From Opimibacter sp041746735 (lineage in GTDB: Bacteria > Bacteroidota > Bacteroidia > Chitinophagales > Saprospiraceae), in assembly GCA_041746735.1 (NCBI GenBank), contig JBGTGP010000021.1, positions 62,001 to 126,000 on the forward strand: a stretch of DNA of 64,000 nucleotides, written 5' to 3'. A program made the position numbers and the translations under genes. Position 1 is the first letter of the stretch. Every line of letters begins with the position of its first letter. Below are positions 53,333 through 62,980 of the stretch, piece by piece. The notes beneath the pieces were generated by a model. That model worked only from the letters and a program-made list of their open reading frames with translations, had not been told where the DNA came from and ran no database searches.

Positions 53333-54409
53333 TGAAATGTCCATTTAATTCCAATCAATGATTTGGAAATTATATGTAATCAGACGATTCAAATCTGATC
53401 TGTAGTCATTTAGGTTATTGAAGAAATTCATCAAATTCTCCTTGAATTTCTGATATGTGTCAAAATAGAAATTATTTATTCGCTCTCTTTTCATAAAGCC
53501 CCAAATTCTCTCTATCAGGTTTAAATTGGGTGAATATGAGGGCAGAGGCATCCATACAAACTTTGGATGCTCTTGCAGCCACTCCTTTAATAACTTGCAT
53601 CTGTAGTATCTGGCATTATCTCCAATGAGATAGATCCTCTTCTTGAAGACGTTCTTCGCTTCGATTTTCTCTAATAAGCAAATAGTGCTTTGCGCATTGA
53701 CCATGTCAGCAAAATCAACTTGAATATCTGTAGGATCAACGCCATTCATTGCACCATTTATGTTCACTCGCTGTCGTCCGCTATTCGAAGGCATTGCATA
53801 CTCTTTACCTTTCTCTATCCACCCATATCCTGCTCGTGTATTATGCGTAGGATGTGTAGCATCCAGGAAATAAAGAGCCTCTGTCTCCTTCAACTGCTTT
53901 CGTAGCTTTTTGAGTTTAGCCGCAAATCGTCTCTGAAGATCGGCATCTGCTTTTCCCGGCAACACTTTTGTCTTTTTATACACGAAACCCAGGCGTTTCA
54001 GCATTGCGTTTACTGCACTCCGGGACATTTTCACGTTGAACCTCTCAAGCAAGTATGTCTGAATTTCCCTGGTGTCCTTATATAAATGAGAAGATAACTC
54101 CTTCCTAAGATTGCGTTCTTGCTTGGGGGTCAGAAAACCGGACCTGCCCTTATAATAAAATAGCGTCAGGCCTTCTGGTCCGCTCTCATCATATAATTTA
54201 TGAACCCGTTGGACCATCTTTTCGCTTATCCCCAGGATACCACTAATCTGTTGATGGGTATACCCATCATCCAGTGCTATTACAATAGCACAGCGTATGT
54301 AGATTTTCTTTATCTTGGTCTCGCGGCGTAGTTCCTCGATCACAAGACGATCTTGTGGCCTTAGTTTCACGCATTAAAAATAATCATTATATTTGAACTG
54401 GACAAATCT
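53333..54409 (-). mobile_element. IS630-family insertion sequence (ends approximate)
   Basis: Imperfect inverted ends share TGTCCA (10 of 14 matches, 53333-53346 and 54396-54409). A TA dinucleotide precedes the left end, as IS630 targets TA; the right end is less clear. It sits only 3 bp after the lipoprotein stop. Confidence 0.6.
53345..54370 (-). CDS. IS630-family transposase
   Basis: A 341-residue transposase. An N-terminal winged HTH region (residues about 35-75, HQQISGILGISEKMVQRVHKLY) is followed by a second HTH and a DDE domain with Asp170 (FLDATHPTHN), Asp251 (IGDNARYY) and Glu287 (NLIERIWGF). It is intact, so the element may be active. Codon use is more AT-rich than in the core genes. 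Confidence 0.92.
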   Translation of the reverse strand: MKLRPQDRLVIEELRRETKIKKIYIRCAIVIALDDGYTHQQISGILGISEKMVQRVHKLYDESGPEGLTLFYYKGRSGFLTPKQERNLRKELSSHLYKDTREIQTYLLERFNVKMSRSAVNAMLKRLGFVYKKTKVLPGKADADLQRRFAAKLKKLRKQLKETEALYFLDATHPTHNTRAGYGWIEKGKEYAMPSNSGRQRVNINGAMNGVDPTDIQVDFADMVNAQSTICLLEKIEAKNVFKKRIYLIGDNARYYRCKLLKEWLQEHPKFVWMPLPSYSPNLNLIERIWGFMKRERINNFYFDTYQKFKENLMNFFNNLNDYRSDLNRLITYNFQIIDWN

Positions 54410-54927
54410 TTTTGTGATTGGTATATAAGCATATTTTCAACGAAATTGCCTTCAAATTGGGTCTGTATTGCTATAGTTTTGTTGAGGGAATAGCAATCCA
54501 TAGAGGCTTAAATAGAATTGAGCATAATTAAAGAGACGATGGTGGAAAGCGGCTCATAGGAGATTTTACATTTTCGATGTATCAACCCAATCAATAGTCG
54601 AAACAATGCTTTATAAAATTGACAAATCTGCGTTAATCTAATCAACTACTTAAATCATATGAGAACTAAATTAATAACAGCAATTTTAACACCTTTAGTA
54701 TTCATAATAATACAGGTTATTTTATATATAGTTAATATTCACATATGTGTTTTTAGATTTATTTTGTTTGAACATTTGCTTTACTATTATTAAAAATTAA
54801 TATACCTCCACCAGCTCACCAGGCATTAATATTTAATAATATTTATGGGCAATTAATTCAATTCGATAAATTCAAATAAGAGAATTTATTGACTGATCTA
54901 GTTGCTCAAAATTTTAAATAAAGTATT
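54371..54927. other. AT-rich gap
   Basis: About 550 bp, very AT-rich. The only open frame of note is a 44-codon hydrophobic peptide at 54659-54793. I see no RNA gene. Confidence 0.6.
54659..54793 (+). CDS. Possible 44-residue hydrophobic peptide
   Basis: ATG to TAA, with one hydrophobic stretch from residue 4 to 30 and a KR-type start (MRTK). No promoter or relative is recognised. AT-rich DNA makes chance hydrophobic frames common, so this is weak. Confidence 0.2.
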   Translation: MRTKLITAILTPLVFIIIQVILYIVNIHICVFRFILFEHLLYYY

Positions 54928-56442
54928 TTAGTCAAGAGTTAGTAGCATCAAGCTCCATAATTTTTCAAAGGGAATAATTTCTATTTCAATATTCTCACCT
55001 GAACCTGCAAGTTTTACTTGATTTAATTGCTTGGATAATTCATTTGTATACCTTTGTGTACGAATCAAATTAAAATCAGCTTTGGTCATTTGAATAACCA
55101 TTTTAATAATACAATTACTTCTAAAGGAATCATCTTTTCTGAGGTAGCGATATGCATATTGATTTAATGAATCTGTTCGATCAATTATAGCACTATAATC
55201 GCGACGCTGTAATAGAAAAGCAATATTTAAAAGAAGAATACTTACATTTATTCCTCTTTTATCCTTGTTGAACACCACATTTGTATTGAGAAATTTACCT
55301 AATTTGAATTCAGGTAATTTTGTTTTTATTTCTTTTGAATTATTATCAATTTCTGAATCAACGATTAAATGTATATATCCTAAAGATGTATAAAATATTT
55401 CTGAATAATAGTCGGATAATTTATCAAAATATGGATGACTTATTAGTGAATTAATTAATATAGACGCCTGAGTATATTCTTCATTATATAAAAGACTTTT
55501 TAAAGTGTAATATCCTAGACGGTACCAGGAGTTGGACCCAGGAATTTCATTCTGAAGCAGACTTAAACCAATTTCGGAAGCAACATTAAAATTCTCAGCT
55601 TGAATAAGTGCCCATAATTTCCTAATATTAATACTAGATAATACCGCATCAGATCTTAAATCAGGAGCACTAAATTCTCTTAGTGCGTTTTCGGTTAACG
55701 AAAGTAGTTCATAGTATTTTTTTGTATATTCAAAATAGGCCGCAATAATTCTAAATTTATTGTAATTAAAGTTAAATGATCTGATGCCAGTGACGGAGTT
55801 TATCTCAGTATAATATTGCAAGGCTTTTTCTTTCGCATGTTCAGATATGGTAGCTAATGATTGGGATTGATTGCGATGAATATCAAAATAGTAATTTTCC
55901 GATTTGATTTCCCATTCATAGGTTTTTAAATATTTATTTTGAATTTCAAAATATTTATTTATTTTATATTTATTAATTTTATATTCATTTGTTGAAATTG
56001 ATGCATGATGTACAATTAACATCCGTATTTGAGCAAGAATATTTTCTGTTAAATTGTACTTTATTGATTTGGTTATTGATTTTTCCAATAATTCATTTTT
56101 CAGCTCATCAGCCCTTCTGTTGTTTAGTATTCTTGCCACTAAGGTATTTCTATAGGCCCATGTTACTTCATCAAATCGGTCAATTGATTCTTTCTCTCCT
56201 CTATGCGTGAGTGACAAAGCTAAATAGTAAATTTCTTTTAATCGAGATTTTAGTCGTGAGAATGCTACTACGTTTTTTTTACCATATATTGCTGTCATTG
56301 CAGCTATTTCTGAAGTTGTATTGTTTTTTCTAATATATTCATATAGCTTACGTAGTGGGCTATTAGTAGCTTGGGGCACAAGTGCGTCTAGAATTTTATC
56401 CTGCTTAGAACAAAGAATAGATAGTTCTTGTAAGGTTTTCAT
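54928..56442 (-). CDS. AT-rich 504-residue helical protein of unknown function
   Basis: A cytoplasmic protein (no signal peptide or membrane helix) that looks wholly alpha-helical with TPR-like spacing (for example NVASEIGLSLLQNEIPGSNSW, then YTQASILINSLI). The C-terminal third has KDKRGINVSILLLNIAFLLQRRDYSAI and the phrase YAYRYLRKDDSFRSNCIIKMVIQ. I recall large, patchily distributed Bacteroidota families with this tail (from memory, not searched). Its GC content is far lower than that of the neighbouring uvrA and purH, which suggests transfer. It is flanked by long AT-rich gaps and an IS. Confidence 0.7.
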   Translation of the reverse strand: MKTLQELSILCSKQDKILDALVPQATNSPLRKLYEYIRKNNTTSEIAAMTAIYGKKNVVAFSRLKSRLKEIYYLALSLTHRGEKESIDRFDEVTWAYRNTLVARILNNRRADELKNELLEKSITKSIKYNLTENILAQIRMLIVHHASISTNEYKINKYKINKYFEIQNKYLKTYEWEIKSENYYFDIHRNQSQSLATISEHAKEKALQYYTEINSVTGIRSFNFNYNKFRIIAAYFEYTKKYYELLSLTENALREFSAPDLRSDAVLSSINIRKLWALIQAENFNVASEIGLSLLQNEIPGSNSWYRLGYYTLKSLLYNEEYTQASILINSLISHPYFDKLSDYYSEIFYTSLGYIHLIVDSEIDNNSKEIKTKLPEFKLGKFLNTNVVFNKDKRGINVSILLLNIAFLLQRRDYSAIIDRTDSLNQYAYRYLRKDDSFRSNCIIKMVIQMTKADFNLIRTQRYTNELSKQLNQVKLAGSGENIEIEIIPFEKLWSLMLLTLD

Positions 56443-57298
56443 TTTTGTATTCTTACATGGCTTAGTATTATAATGTCTTTATACCACTTAATACATTGTG
56501 TTAATGTATAATCAGAATGGTGCGATTTATTATTGTTACTATTTTTGTAGTGAAAGCTGAGTTATGTTTTAATACATATGTGATTAGCTTTCAAGAATCT
56601 TTTTGCTTGGTAGTACTCAGAATGTAGCAACACTGGGTTTTCATTATGGCTATGACTATTTAGTTTTTCAGGTGGGAATGATAGTTTCACTCTTAAGAGC
56701 CCTAGATTCCTTATCTAGTGATAATTTTAAATGGAAGGTACTTTTTAGAAGCATTTGGACTGGTATATAGTTGAGAAAGAGTTAGTTACATATGGAGGCA
56801 AAGAGATTATTAATAAAATCGTGTGTAAAATACACTAAGTTTTCATTTTGTATTAGGGTGCCATTTATCCCAATCTTTACACCGTCAAAGACATTTATGA
56901 GTTTTGAACACATCGCGTATGTCAATATGCTGATATTCAGTAGATTGGAGGCTGTATTATCTAATACAAGCTTAGAAAAGACTGTAAAAGTATAGCTTTT
57001 TCTGTTGCAGATTTACAGGGGTTGTGACTATAACTTTGTATCACAATTTAAATCTTGTAAAATATGGACTCTCTACTGGAAATAATTATATGCTTATTAG
57101 GAATTATTGGTGATGATGATCACGGTGATTTCTAGGCCTCTGGAATAAGTAGCCTCCACGGTGGATTGAAGGATACATAAAGAATCATTAGTTCTTTTTT
57201 GGGTGTTATGCAATGACCACCTGCTTCTTCTTATGCAGAATGACCTTTTGCCTAAGTAGTAGGTGGTTTTTTCTTTGATTACGAGACCACTATATATA
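56443..57298. other. AT-rich gap before uvrA
   Basis: About 850 bp, AT-rich. Open frames at 56792-56995 and a 23-codon one at 57064-57135 have no support. A 7-bp stem plus T tract lies at 57216-57273. Nothing else was recognised. Confidence 0.6.
57216..57273 (+). terminator. Weak terminator-like hairpin
   Basis: ACCACCT (57216-57222) and AGGTGGT (57261-57267) arms enclose 38 nt and are followed by six T. No gene is upstream, so the unit ended is unknown. Confidence 0.35.
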
Positions 57299-60151
57299 TT
57301 AAAGTTCCTCTTTTAAAAAGGAACCGGTATAGCTGGACGGGTGGCCAGCTACAACCTCCGGAGAACCGGAACACACTATGTTGCCACCCTCTTTCCCTCC
57401 CTCTGGACCCACATCTATCAGATAATCAGCCACTTTGATCACATCCATGTGATGCTCGATCACAATAGCCGTATTACCACGATCTACCAGATTCCGGATC
57501 ACCTTCAGCAAATGCCGGATATCCTCAAAATGCAGCCCCGTCGTAGGCTCATCCAATATATACAACGTAGAACCCGTATCCCGCCTGGCCAATTCCTCGG
57601 ACAACTTCACCCGCTGCGCCTCACCACCCGATAAGGTCGTAGCCTGCTGCCCCAACGTGATATAACCCAGACCCACATCTTCTAATGTCTTGAGTTTCCG
57701 ATAGATAGATGGAATATTCTCAAAGAATACCACCGCCTGCTCCACCGTCATCTCCAACACATCATTGATCGATCGGGCCTTGTAATGCACCTCCAATGTC
57801 TCCCGGTTGTACCGCTTACCCATACACGTCTCACATTCGACCAGCACATCCGGAAGAAAATTCATCTCAATCACCCGCATGCCCGATCCCTGACAAGTCT
57901 CACACCGACCCCCCTTGACGTTAAAAGAAAATCGCCCGGGCTTATACCCCCGGATCTTCGCCTCTGGAACATTCGAAAACAGACTCCGGATATCCGTAAA
58001 AACGCCAGTATACGTCGCCGGATTGGAGCGAGGCGTCCTGCCAATTGGTGACTGATCCACCTCTATGACCTTGTCTATATGCTCTATCCCCTTGACTTTC
58101 CGGAACGGCAGGGGACGCTCCAGACTCTTATACAACTCCCGTCGCAATATCGGATACAGCGTCTCATTGATCAAGGATGACTTGCCACTCCCTGATACCC
58201 CGGTAACACAAATAAAACACCCCAACGGAATCTCCACCGTCACATCCTTGAGATTGTGACCCGTCGCCCCGGTCAATACAATCTTTTTACCATTCCCTTT
58301 TCGCCGTACATCAGGTACCTCTATCCTCTTGTTCCCATTCAGATACCTGGCTGTCAGACTATTGGTTTTCAATACCTCTTCCGGTGTACCCGCGGCAACC
58401 ACCTCCCCTCCATGGATCCCCGCACCAGGCCCAAGGTCGATCAGATAGTCGGCGGCCAGCATTATATCTTTGTCATGTTCTACGACCAGGACAGAGTTGC
58501 CAATCGCACTGAGCTCCTGCAACGACCTGATAAGCAACTGATTGTCCCGCTGATGCAGTCCGATAGAAGGCTCATCCAGTATATACGTAATCCCCGTAAG
58601 CTGGGATCCGATCTGCGTAGCCAGCCGGGTACGCTGCGTCTCCCCACCCGAAAGTGTACGGGATGGTCTGTTGAGTTGCAGATAATGGAGGCCCACCCGA
58701 ACCAGAAATAATAACCGGTCACGGATTTCCTTGATCACATCTCGCGCTATAGCCTGCTGTTTTCCGGAAAGTCGATCTTCCAGCCCATCAAACCATTGTA
58801 AAAGCTCCCCAAGATCCAGAACTGAAAGCTCCCCGATATGCCGGCCGTCAATTTTGAAGTGGCGGGATTCCTTACGAATCCGATACCCCTCACAGTCAGG
58901 ACAGACCGAGATCGTCATAAAACCCTCCGCCCATTGCCGGATCTTTTCACTGGTTGTGCTTTCATACCAGCGCTTGAGCATATTGACAATCCCCTCCGCC
59001 CCCAAATCAAAAACCAGATCATGCGGCAGATAGTCCGGTGCCGAAGTTGTACCCGGACTGCCACCATGTAAGATGATCTCCATCGCTGCTGACGGTATAT
59101 CACTTACAGGCGTAGCAAAGGTGAATTTGTATTTCCTGGAGATCTGCCGGAGTTGCTTGAAGGTGTGATTGTCCCGGACCTCCCCGAAAGGCGCTATCCC
59201 CTGGTCATTGATCGAACGCGAAGGCTCCGGGATCACCTTTTCCATATCTACCGTCGTGACCTCCCCAAGACCTCCACAGGTAGGACAGGCTCCATACGGA
59301 GAGTTGAACGAAAAGGAATTGGGCGACGGTTCTTCGTAGGAAATACCGGACACAGAACACATCAGATGCCTCGAGTACATCCGCGGTGTCTCATCACCGA
59401 CGCGCATGACCATCAGCATCCCTTCCCCCATGCGCAATGCAGCAGACAGACTGGCTGTTATCCGCACAGCCTTATCCTGCTGTATCGCCAGACGGTCCAC
59501 CACCAATTCAATATCATGGGTCTTATATCGGTCCACATGCATTTTGGGACTCAAATCCTGAATCTCTCCATCCACCCTGGCCTTGGTATATCCCTGCTTG
59601 CGGAGCTGGTCAAAGAGTTCACGATAATGCCCTTTCCGGCCACGGACTACCGGAGCCAGAATGATAATCTTCTGCCCGGCAAAGTGCTCTAATACATGCT
59701 CGTGGATCTGATCCTCCGTATACTGGATCATCTTTTCACCTGTCACATAGGAGTAAGCCTCACCCGCCCTGGCATACAACAGACGCAGGAAGTCATAGAT
59801 TTCGGTGATCGTACCCACCGTCGATCTCGGATTCCAGCCAGAGGTTTTTTGCTCAATACTGATCACCGGACTCAGACCGTCAATTTTTTCCACATCCGGC
59901 CGCTCGATCCCGCCGAGAAACTGACGGGCATAGGCAGAAAAAGTTTCGAGATACCGGCGCTGACCTTCCGCATAGATCGTATCAAACGCCAGGGACGATT
60001 TACCACTGCCGCTGATACCGGTGATCACGACCAGTTTTTCACGAGGTATGCGCAAGTCCACCGACTTCAGATTATGTTCCCGTGCACCCGTGATTTCGAT
60101 CCATTCTTCAGGATCCACCGGAGGTGCTGATTTTTGCTTGGACTTGGCCAT
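57299..60151 (-). CDS. uvrA: UvrA excinuclease subunit A
   Basis: A 950-residue UvrA with two ABC modules: first Walker A GISGSGKSS, second GVSGSGKSS, signatures LSGGETQR and LSGGEAQR, and the Walker B motifs ILDEPSIGLH and ILDEPTTGLH. The second zinc finger is complete (CETCQG ... CETCMG). The first has CSVSG ... CPTC, lacking one of the four cysteines, a change I remember as common in Bacteroidota. It recognises bulky DNA damage with UvrB. I chose ATG 60151 (MAKSKQK); the frame upstream has no family match. Confidence 0.96.
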   Translation of the reverse strand: MAKSKQKSAPPVDPEEWIEITGAREHNLKSVDLRIPREKLVVITGISGSGKSSLAFDTIYAEGQRRYLETFSAYARQFLGGIERPDVEKIDGLSPVISIEQKTSGWNPRSTVGTITEIYDFLRLLYARAGEAYSYVTGEKMIQYTEDQIHEHVLEHFAGQKIIILAPVVRGRKGHYRELFDQLRKQGYTKARVDGEIQDLSPKMHVDRYKTHDIELVVDRLAIQQDKAVRITASLSAALRMGEGMLMVMRVGDETPRMYSRHLMCSVSGISYEEPSPNSFSFNSPYGACPTCGGLGEVTTVDMEKVIPEPSRSINDQGIAPFGEVRDNHTFKQLRQISRKYKFTFATPVSDIPSAAMEIILHGGSPGTTSAPDYLPHDLVFDLGAEGIVNMLKRWYESTTSEKIRQWAEGFMTISVCPDCEGYRIRKESRHFKIDGRHIGELSVLDLGELLQWFDGLEDRLSGKQQAIARDVIKEIRDRLLFLVRVGLHYLQLNRPSRTLSGGETQRTRLATQIGSQLTGITYILDEPSIGLHQRDNQLLIRSLQELSAIGNSVLVVEHDKDIMLAADYLIDLGPGAGIHGGEVVAAGTPEEVLKTNSLTARYLNGNKRIEVPDVRRKGNGKKIVLTGATGHNLKDVTVEIPLGCFICVTGVSGSGKSSLINETLYPILRRELYKSLERPLPFRKVKGIEHIDKVIEVDQSPIGRTPRSNPATYTGVFTDIRSLFSNVPEAKIRGYKPGRFSFNVKGGRCETCQGSGMRVIEMNFLPDVLVECETCMGKRYNRETLEVHYKARSINDVLEMTVEQAVVFFENIPSIYRKLKTLEDVGLGYITLGQQATTLSGGEAQRVKLSEELARRDTGSTLYILDEPTTGLHFEDIRHLLKVIRNLVDRGNTAIVIEHHMDVIKVADYLIDVGPEGGKEGGNIVCSGSPEVVAGHPSSYTGSFLKEEL

Positions 60152-60171
60152 GGATGGGTTGAAAAAGGGTA

Positions 60172-60179
60172 CAAAGGTA
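60172..60179 (-). promoter_or_regulatory. -7 box (TACCTTTG) for uvrA
   Basis: A perfect TAnnTTTG on the minus strand, 20 nt before the uvrA ATG. Confidence 0.5.
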
Positions 60180-60341
60180 CAGGTAAATGAGGTATAAAAC
60201 CGTTTTGATTGTAATACAGATAAAGGGATCAATACCCCACTTAACTCCGATCCACCCCTCAGCCGAACACCAAACTTGACCTATCGCAGATGTCGCTGTG
60301 TCGGTATTCCTTTTGATGGAGGCAAGTGAATTCCACTCCGG

Positions 60342-60361
60342 ATACGAACAATCGTTCGTAT
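60342..60361. promoter_or_regulatory. 20-bp palindrome, probable PaaR-type operator
   Basis: ATACGAACAA/TCGTTCGTAT is symmetric in 9 of 10 half positions. It resembles the CNAACGNNCGTTNG site I recall for the TetR-type PaaR of Thermus (one mismatch), and lies 4 bp before the paaE -7 box. Confidence 0.6.
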
Positions 60362-60365
60362 TCCT

Positions 60366-60373
60366 TATTTTTG
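60366..60373 (+). promoter_or_regulatory. -7 box (TATTTTTG) for the paa operon
   Basis: A perfect TAnnTTTG, 4 nt before the paaE ATG, so the mRNA would be nearly leaderless. Confidence 0.55.
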
Positions 60374-60377
60374 CCTC

Positions 60378-61457
60378 ATGAGCCGTTATCATCCTCTTCG
60401 TGTAGCCCGAATCCAGTCCGAAACAGCCGAAGCGGTTTCTGTCTGGCTGGAGGTTCCTGTTCATCTGCAGGATACCTTTCACTATAAGCCCGGTCAATAT
60501 CTCAATTGCCGCGCTATGATCAACGGAGAAGAAGACCGGAAATCATATTCCATCTGCTCTGTTCCCGGAGATCCATATCTGGTCATCGCCGTCAAACTGG
60601 TGTATGGCGGCAAGATGTCCACCTGGATCAATCATCATCTCAGCGAAGGAGATGTACTTGACGTCACACCCCCTGAAGGAAAGTTTATACTCCCGGACCA
60701 GATGCCCGATGATGCACTCCTCCTTTTCTTTGCCGCCGGCAGCGGAATTACGCCAGTGATGTCCCAGATCCGCTATTTTTTGACCCATGTACCCCAGGGA
60801 CAAGCCATCTTGTTTTACAGTAATAAATCCGGAGATACGATCATCTTCCGCGAGCAACTGGAAGCGCTGAAAAATGAACACATGCGGCGGTTTGCCATTT
60901 ATCATATCCTCACCCGCGAAGTCACGGGTATTGAGTTGTTATCCGGCCGTATTGACCAGGCCAAATGCACCATTTTTGGCCGTCATTTTTTTAATCCCGC
61001 AGAAGTCCATGCCGCCTTTATCTGTGGGCCGGAACTCATGATCATGGATGTAAAAGCTTCGCTGCAGCAGATGGGTTTGCGCGAGGAGCAGATCCGCTTT
61101 GAGTTATTTGGAACCGGTGCGTTTTATTCGAGGAAAACGGAGGCCCCATCTTCTGTGTATACAGGTGAAGACAAATCATCCCGCGTCACCATCCGGATTG
61201 ATGGGCATGAGACCGACCTCCATGTACAATATGGCGGTGAGGCGATTCTGGATGTGGCGATGAAAGCTGGCCTTGATATTCCATACTCGTGCAAAGGCGG
61301 GGTATGCAGCACCTGCCGCGCCCAGGTCGTCGAAGGCCTGATCCATATGGATATACATTATGGCCTGGAGCCGGATGAGATAGATGCAGGCCAAGTCCTG
61401 ACTTGTCAGTCTCACCCCCGATCCGAACGCGTCATCCTTGATTACGATATTCTATAG
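60378..61457 (+). CDS. paaE: PaaE, reductase of phenylacetyl-CoA epoxidase
   Basis: A 359-residue reductase. The FAD domain has RKSYSIC, the NADPH domain GSGITPVMSQIR and CGPELMI, and the C-terminal 2Fe-2S ferredoxin CKGGVCSTCRAQ plus a distal Cys (LTCQS). It supplies electrons to the PaaA diiron oxygenase. Here it is the first gene, although in many bacteria paaE is last in paaABCDE. Confidence 0.92.
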   Translation: MSRYHPLRVARIQSETAEAVSVWLEVPVHLQDTFHYKPGQYLNCRAMINGEEDRKSYSICSVPGDPYLVIAVKLVYGGKMSTWINHHLSEGDVLDVTPPEGKFILPDQMPDDALLLFFAAGSGITPVMSQIRYFLTHVPQGQAILFYSNKSGDTIIFREQLEALKNEHMRRFAIYHILTREVTGIELLSGRIDQAKCTIFGRHFFNPAEVHAAFICGPELMIMDVKASLQQMGLREEQIRFELFGTGAFYSRKTEAPSSVYTGEDKSSRVTIRIDGHETDLHVQYGGEAILDVAMKAGLDIPYSCKGGVCSTCRAQVVEGLIHMDIHYGLEPDEIDAGQVLTCQSHPRSERVILDYDIL

Positions 61458-61463
61458 ACGCCT

Positions 61464-62027
61464 ATGAAGCGCAAGGAAGAAATACAAACAGCGGCAGCGC
61501 GGTTATTTGGTGAAAAAGGTTTCACAGCCTCCTCGGTACGGGATATCGCTCATGCGGTAGGACTCGGGGCCGCCAGCCTGTATAATCACATGGGTTCAAA
61601 AGACGAACTCCTGTCGGACATTTGTTTCCGCTGTGCCCATTCATTTCTGGAGGGCATGAAGCATATAGAAACGAATCTCCATGATCCGCTGGACCAGATT
61701 CGGGAACTGATACGGCTGCATATTCATATCGCACTGCATGATACCAGTTCGGTGACTGTATTCAATGATGAATGGCGCCATTTACCTGAGCCGCAACTCA
61801 CATCTTTCCTGCGTTTGCGCCGTAACTATGAAACCTCCTATCTTGGGATAATTCGCAAAGGGATGAAGGAAGGTAAATTACGGCCCATGGATCCGGATGT
61901 GATGTACCAGATGATCTTGTCTTCGCTGCGATGGGTTCATTTGGGCGGAAAAAAGAAAACTAAACTCACAGAAGATCAGTTGACTGAACAAATCACCTCG
62001 GTTTTGATTAAAGGTATACAGATATGA
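61464..62027 (+). CDS. paaR: TetR-family regulator, probable PaaR
   Basis: A 187-residue TetR protein. The HTH is at about residues 10-50 (GFTASSVRDIAHAVGLGAASLYNHMGSKDELL) with a helical ligand domain. It lies inside the paa operon, 6 nt after paaE and overlapping paaA by 4 nt. It likely senses phenylacetyl-CoA and represses the operon from the palindrome at 60342-60361. Confidence 0.85.
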   Translation: MKRKEEIQTAAARLFGEKGFTASSVRDIAHAVGLGAASLYNHMGSKDELLSDICFRCAHSFLEGMKHIETNLHDPLDQIRELIRLHIHIALHDTSSVTVFNDEWRHLPEPQLTSFLRLRRNYETSYLGIIRKGMKEGKLRPMDPDVMYQMILSSLRWVHLGGKKKTKLTEDQLTEQITSVLIKGIQI

Positions 62028-62980
62028 ATGTTGTAGAACTTGACAGACAGTTTCAGGAAAAGATCGATCAGGATATCCGGATTGAGCCCCGGGACTGGAT
62101 GCCGGATCATTACCGGCAGACGCTGATCCGGCAGATCGGGCAGCATGCGCATTCCGAAATTGTAGGCATGTTGCCTGAGGGGAACTGGATCACCCGTGCT
62201 CCGTCATTGCGCCGCAAGGTTGCTTTGCTGGCGAAAGTACAGGATGAAGCGGGTCATGGACTTTACCTGTACAGCGCGGCAGAGACACTGGGCGCTGACC
62301 GGGACACGATGACCGAAGAACTTCTTTCCGGAAAAGCTAAATATAGCAGCATCTTCAATTATCCGACCTTGACCTGGGCAGATATGGGGGCCATCGGCTG
62401 GCTGGTCGACGGTGCTGCCATTCAGAACCAAATTCCGCTCTGCCGGTGTTCGTATGGACCTTATGCCAGGGCCATGGTAAAGGTCTGTAAGGAGGAAAGT
62501 TTCCATCAGCGGCAGGGATTTGAGATCATGAACGTATTGTGCAAAGGCACTCCGGTGCAGAAAGCGATGGCCCAGGATGCGTTGAACCGCTGGTGGTGGC
62601 CAAGCCTCATGATGTTTGGGCCTCCGGATGCAGAGTCTACGCACACCGCACAATCCAAACGCTGGGGCATCAAGCGGTTTACCAATGATGAACTTCGACA
62701 GAAATTTGTCGATATGATTGCACCACAGGCGGATCATCTCGGTATCACGATCCCGGATCCGGATCTGCGATGGAATGAAGAGCGTGGCCATTATGAGTAT
62801 GGTGCTATCGATTGGGAGGAATTCTGGCAAGTCGTAAAAGGATATGGTCCTTGTAATACAGAACGTCTTGCTGCCCGTAATAAGGCCTGGGATGAAGGTG
62901 CCTGGGTACGGGAGGCAGCACTGGCCCACTCCCGTAAACGAATGAATACAGTAATGACATCAAAAGCGCAGGCAGTATGA
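62024..62980 (+). CDS. paaA: PaaA, oxygenase subunit of phenylacetyl-CoA epoxidase
   Basis: A 318-residue diiron protein. Key metal residues lie in QDEAGHGLYLYSAAETLG and in KEESFHQRQGFEIM, and the ending ARNKAWDEGAWVREA is typical. It forms the ring 1,2-epoxide of phenylacetyl-CoA with PaaB, PaaC and PaaE. Its start overlaps the regulator, and its stop overlaps paaB by 4 nt. Confidence 0.95.
   Translation: MNVVELDRQFQEKIDQDIRIEPRDWMPDHYRQTLIRQIGQHAHSEIVGMLPEGNWITRAPSLRRKVALLAKVQDEAGHGLYLYSAAETLGADRDTMTEELLSGKAKYSSIFNYPTLTWADMGAIGWLVDGAAIQNQIPLCRCSYGPYARAMVKVCKEESFHQRQGFEIMNVLCKGTPVQKAMAQDALNRWWWPSLMMFGPPDAESTHTAQSKRWGIKRFTNDELRQKFVDMIAPQADHLGITIPDPDLRWNEERGHYEYGAIDWEEFWQVVKGYGPCNTERLAARNKAWDEGAWVREAALAHSRKRMNTVMTSKAQAV

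Noticed and set aside
56792..56995. A 67-codon plus-strand frame in the AT-rich gap
   Set aside because: No domain, promoter or spacing supports it; AT-rich DNA gives such frames by chance.
57064..57135. A 23-codon peptide ending in a run of Asp and His
   Set aside because: Too short to judge and without supporting context.
60108..60497. A 129-codon minus-strand frame across the uvrA-paaE gap
   Set aside because: It overlaps the start of uvrA, the palindrome and paaE, and has no recognisable feature.
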